This document shows, piece by piece, positions 63,217 through 64,000 of a stretch of DNA of 64,000 nt. Source of the stretch: Mauremys mutica (Eukaryota > Chordata > Testudines > Geoemydidae); contig NC_059084.1 in the NCBI RefSeq assembly GCF_020497125.1, forward strand, positions 9,079,501 to 9,143,500, in the 5' to 3' direction. Each line of letters opens with the position of its first letter. Positions within the stretch are counted from its first letter, which is position 1. The notes beneath the pieces were generated by a model. It worked only from the letters and a program-made list of their open reading frames with translations. It did not search any database and was not told the origin of the DNA. Made by a program: the position numbers and the translations under genes.

Positions 63217-63947
63217 GGGCTAGATCCACAAAGGGAGTTAGGTATTGTAACACCGAAATTTTAGGCGCCTTGCCACCCACTGGAATCCACTGCCCTGAGT
63301 TCTCTGCCGAGGCTCTGTACGCAATACATGGGGAGAGTTAGGACACACATCCCCATACACCCTTTGTATCTTTTATCTCGCTGGTTAGAGCATTCACCTG
63401 AATGTGGGGGACACCCCCTATCCTGATGTAGAGAAGAGATTTAAACTTGGGTGTCCCATCCCTCCACAGGAATAGCAAATAGCTCAGTGGTTAGAGCACT
63501 CTCCTAGGAGGGAAAAGGAAGGGGATGCCAAGTTTAAATACCTTCTCCACATCAGGTGGGGGGCATGTCCTACACTCCAGGTGAGTGATCTAACCACTAG
63601 GCTAAAAGGCATAATAATGGGAGCAGCGGCACTACCTCCTCCTCTGACCATTGTGTGTGGAGATAGGCATGGCCTGAGAACACCAACCTGCACAGAGCTT
63701 TAGGCGAGACCGGATCCCATGAGGGCTTAGGGGTGAGATAGGCACCCAAACACCTAGACTGAGGCAGCTGTGCACATGCTCCATGACAGAAACCTTGGTG
63801 CCTAGGGGACTGTAACAGTGGAAGTTTAGGTGCTTAGAGACTTTAGGTGCCTACAGAGTTAGGCAGCAGCTGAGCAGGGGTTTTGAGGATCTCAGTGGTA
63901 CCTGGAGTAGCAGTGAGGTGCCAAAGTCCTTTCGTGGATCTAGCCCC
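63217..63947. mobile_element. Non-autonomous element with GGGCTAGATCCAC inverted termini
   Basis: A 731-bp block with terminal inverted repeats GGGCTAGATCCACAAAGG (63217-63234) and CCTTTCGTGGATCTAGCCCC (63928-63947). The interior includes GGCGCC- and TTAGGTGCC-type repeats and tRNA-like SINE modules at 63373-63610. No transposase sequence. Target duplication is not clear. Confidence 0.7.
63373..63610. repeat. tRNA-derived SINE modules, two inverted pairs
   Basis: A-box-like segments occur on the plus strand at CTCGCTGGTTAGAGCATTC (63378-63396) and AGCTCAGTGGTTAGAGCACT (63481-63500). An inverted one is at GTGAGTGATCTAACCACTAG (63581-63600). B-box-like AGTTTAAATACC and ATTTAAACTTGG lie between. 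No complete cloverleaf can be drawn, so these are SINE parts, not tRNA genes. Confidence 0.6.
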
Positions 63948-64000
63948 ACATGCCTAAGTGTTTGCAGGATCTGGATCCAATTTGGTAGTTGCTGAAATAA

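Larger units (their letters stand above)
52901..64000. other. 5' flank of CDH4, no second gene recognised
   Basis: About 11 kb upstream of the promoter contain transposon remnants (listed separately) and AT-rich unique sequence, with no ORF that has a recognisable domain or splice structure. Stretches 52950-53800, 55640-57040, 57850-58400 and 58750-59290 hold nothing assignable. A distal 5' noncoding exon of CDH4 cannot be excluded. Confidence 0.6.

Noticed and set aside
63478..63610. Possible tRNA genes
   Set aside because: A and B box-like segments are present but no complete acceptor or anticodon arms; fits SINE modules.

Overview
The window looks like nuclear DNA of a turtle, most likely a cryptodire. 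The reasons are a vertebrate exon-intron structure with CpG-rich promoter sequence, CR1 LINE remnants, a tRNA-headed SINE with a CR1-type tail (the tortoise PolIII/SINE arrangement), and many hAT-type and palindromic elements familiar from turtle assemblies. A crocodilian is the main alternative. There is no bacterial-style gene packing, CRISPR array or operon.

Only one protein-coding gene can be supported: the 5' end of CDH4 (R-cadherin, a classical type I cadherin) on the minus strand. Exon 1 (52389-52448) encodes the signal peptide. Exon 2 (48995-49106) encodes the start of the cadherin prodomain. Both have good splice sites, and the phases (0, then 1) join in frame. Intron 1 is 3.28 kb. 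Intron 2 begins at 48994 and runs off the left edge, so positions 1-48994 are all intron. The promoter is a CpG-rich block at about 52.27-52.9 kb with a GC box and a weak TATA-like element. From there to 64000 is 5' flanking DNA with no recognisable second gene.

Most other sequence is transposon-derived or unassigned unique DNA. Intron 2 holds a fold-back hAT element (1971-3599) with the transposase C-terminus encoded in both inverted arms; GC-rich hAT MITEs with 8-bp target duplications (760-1022 and 9301-9547, with a relative at 58412-58735 in the flank); a degraded hAT with transposase remnants (18125-19650) and an apparent deletion derivative (31173-32353) containing a nested element; an internally deleted CR1 (26790-28480); other CR1 3' ends; a probable LTR (about 20350-21003); and many small palindromic MITEs. 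Three hairpin elements (11216-11426, 55414-55626, 59568-59732) share a short 5' head, have inverted arms, and carry 10-13 bp target duplications typical of LINE-style insertion rather than DNA transposition. They are the most unusual structural class seen here.

Several AT-rich, repeat-poor blocks (about 9.84-10.76, 15.7-16.55, 37.7-38.22, 45.77-46.42, 48.33-48.64 and 61.38-62.35 kb) look like candidate conserved noncoding elements that could serve CDH4, but that is inference from composition only.
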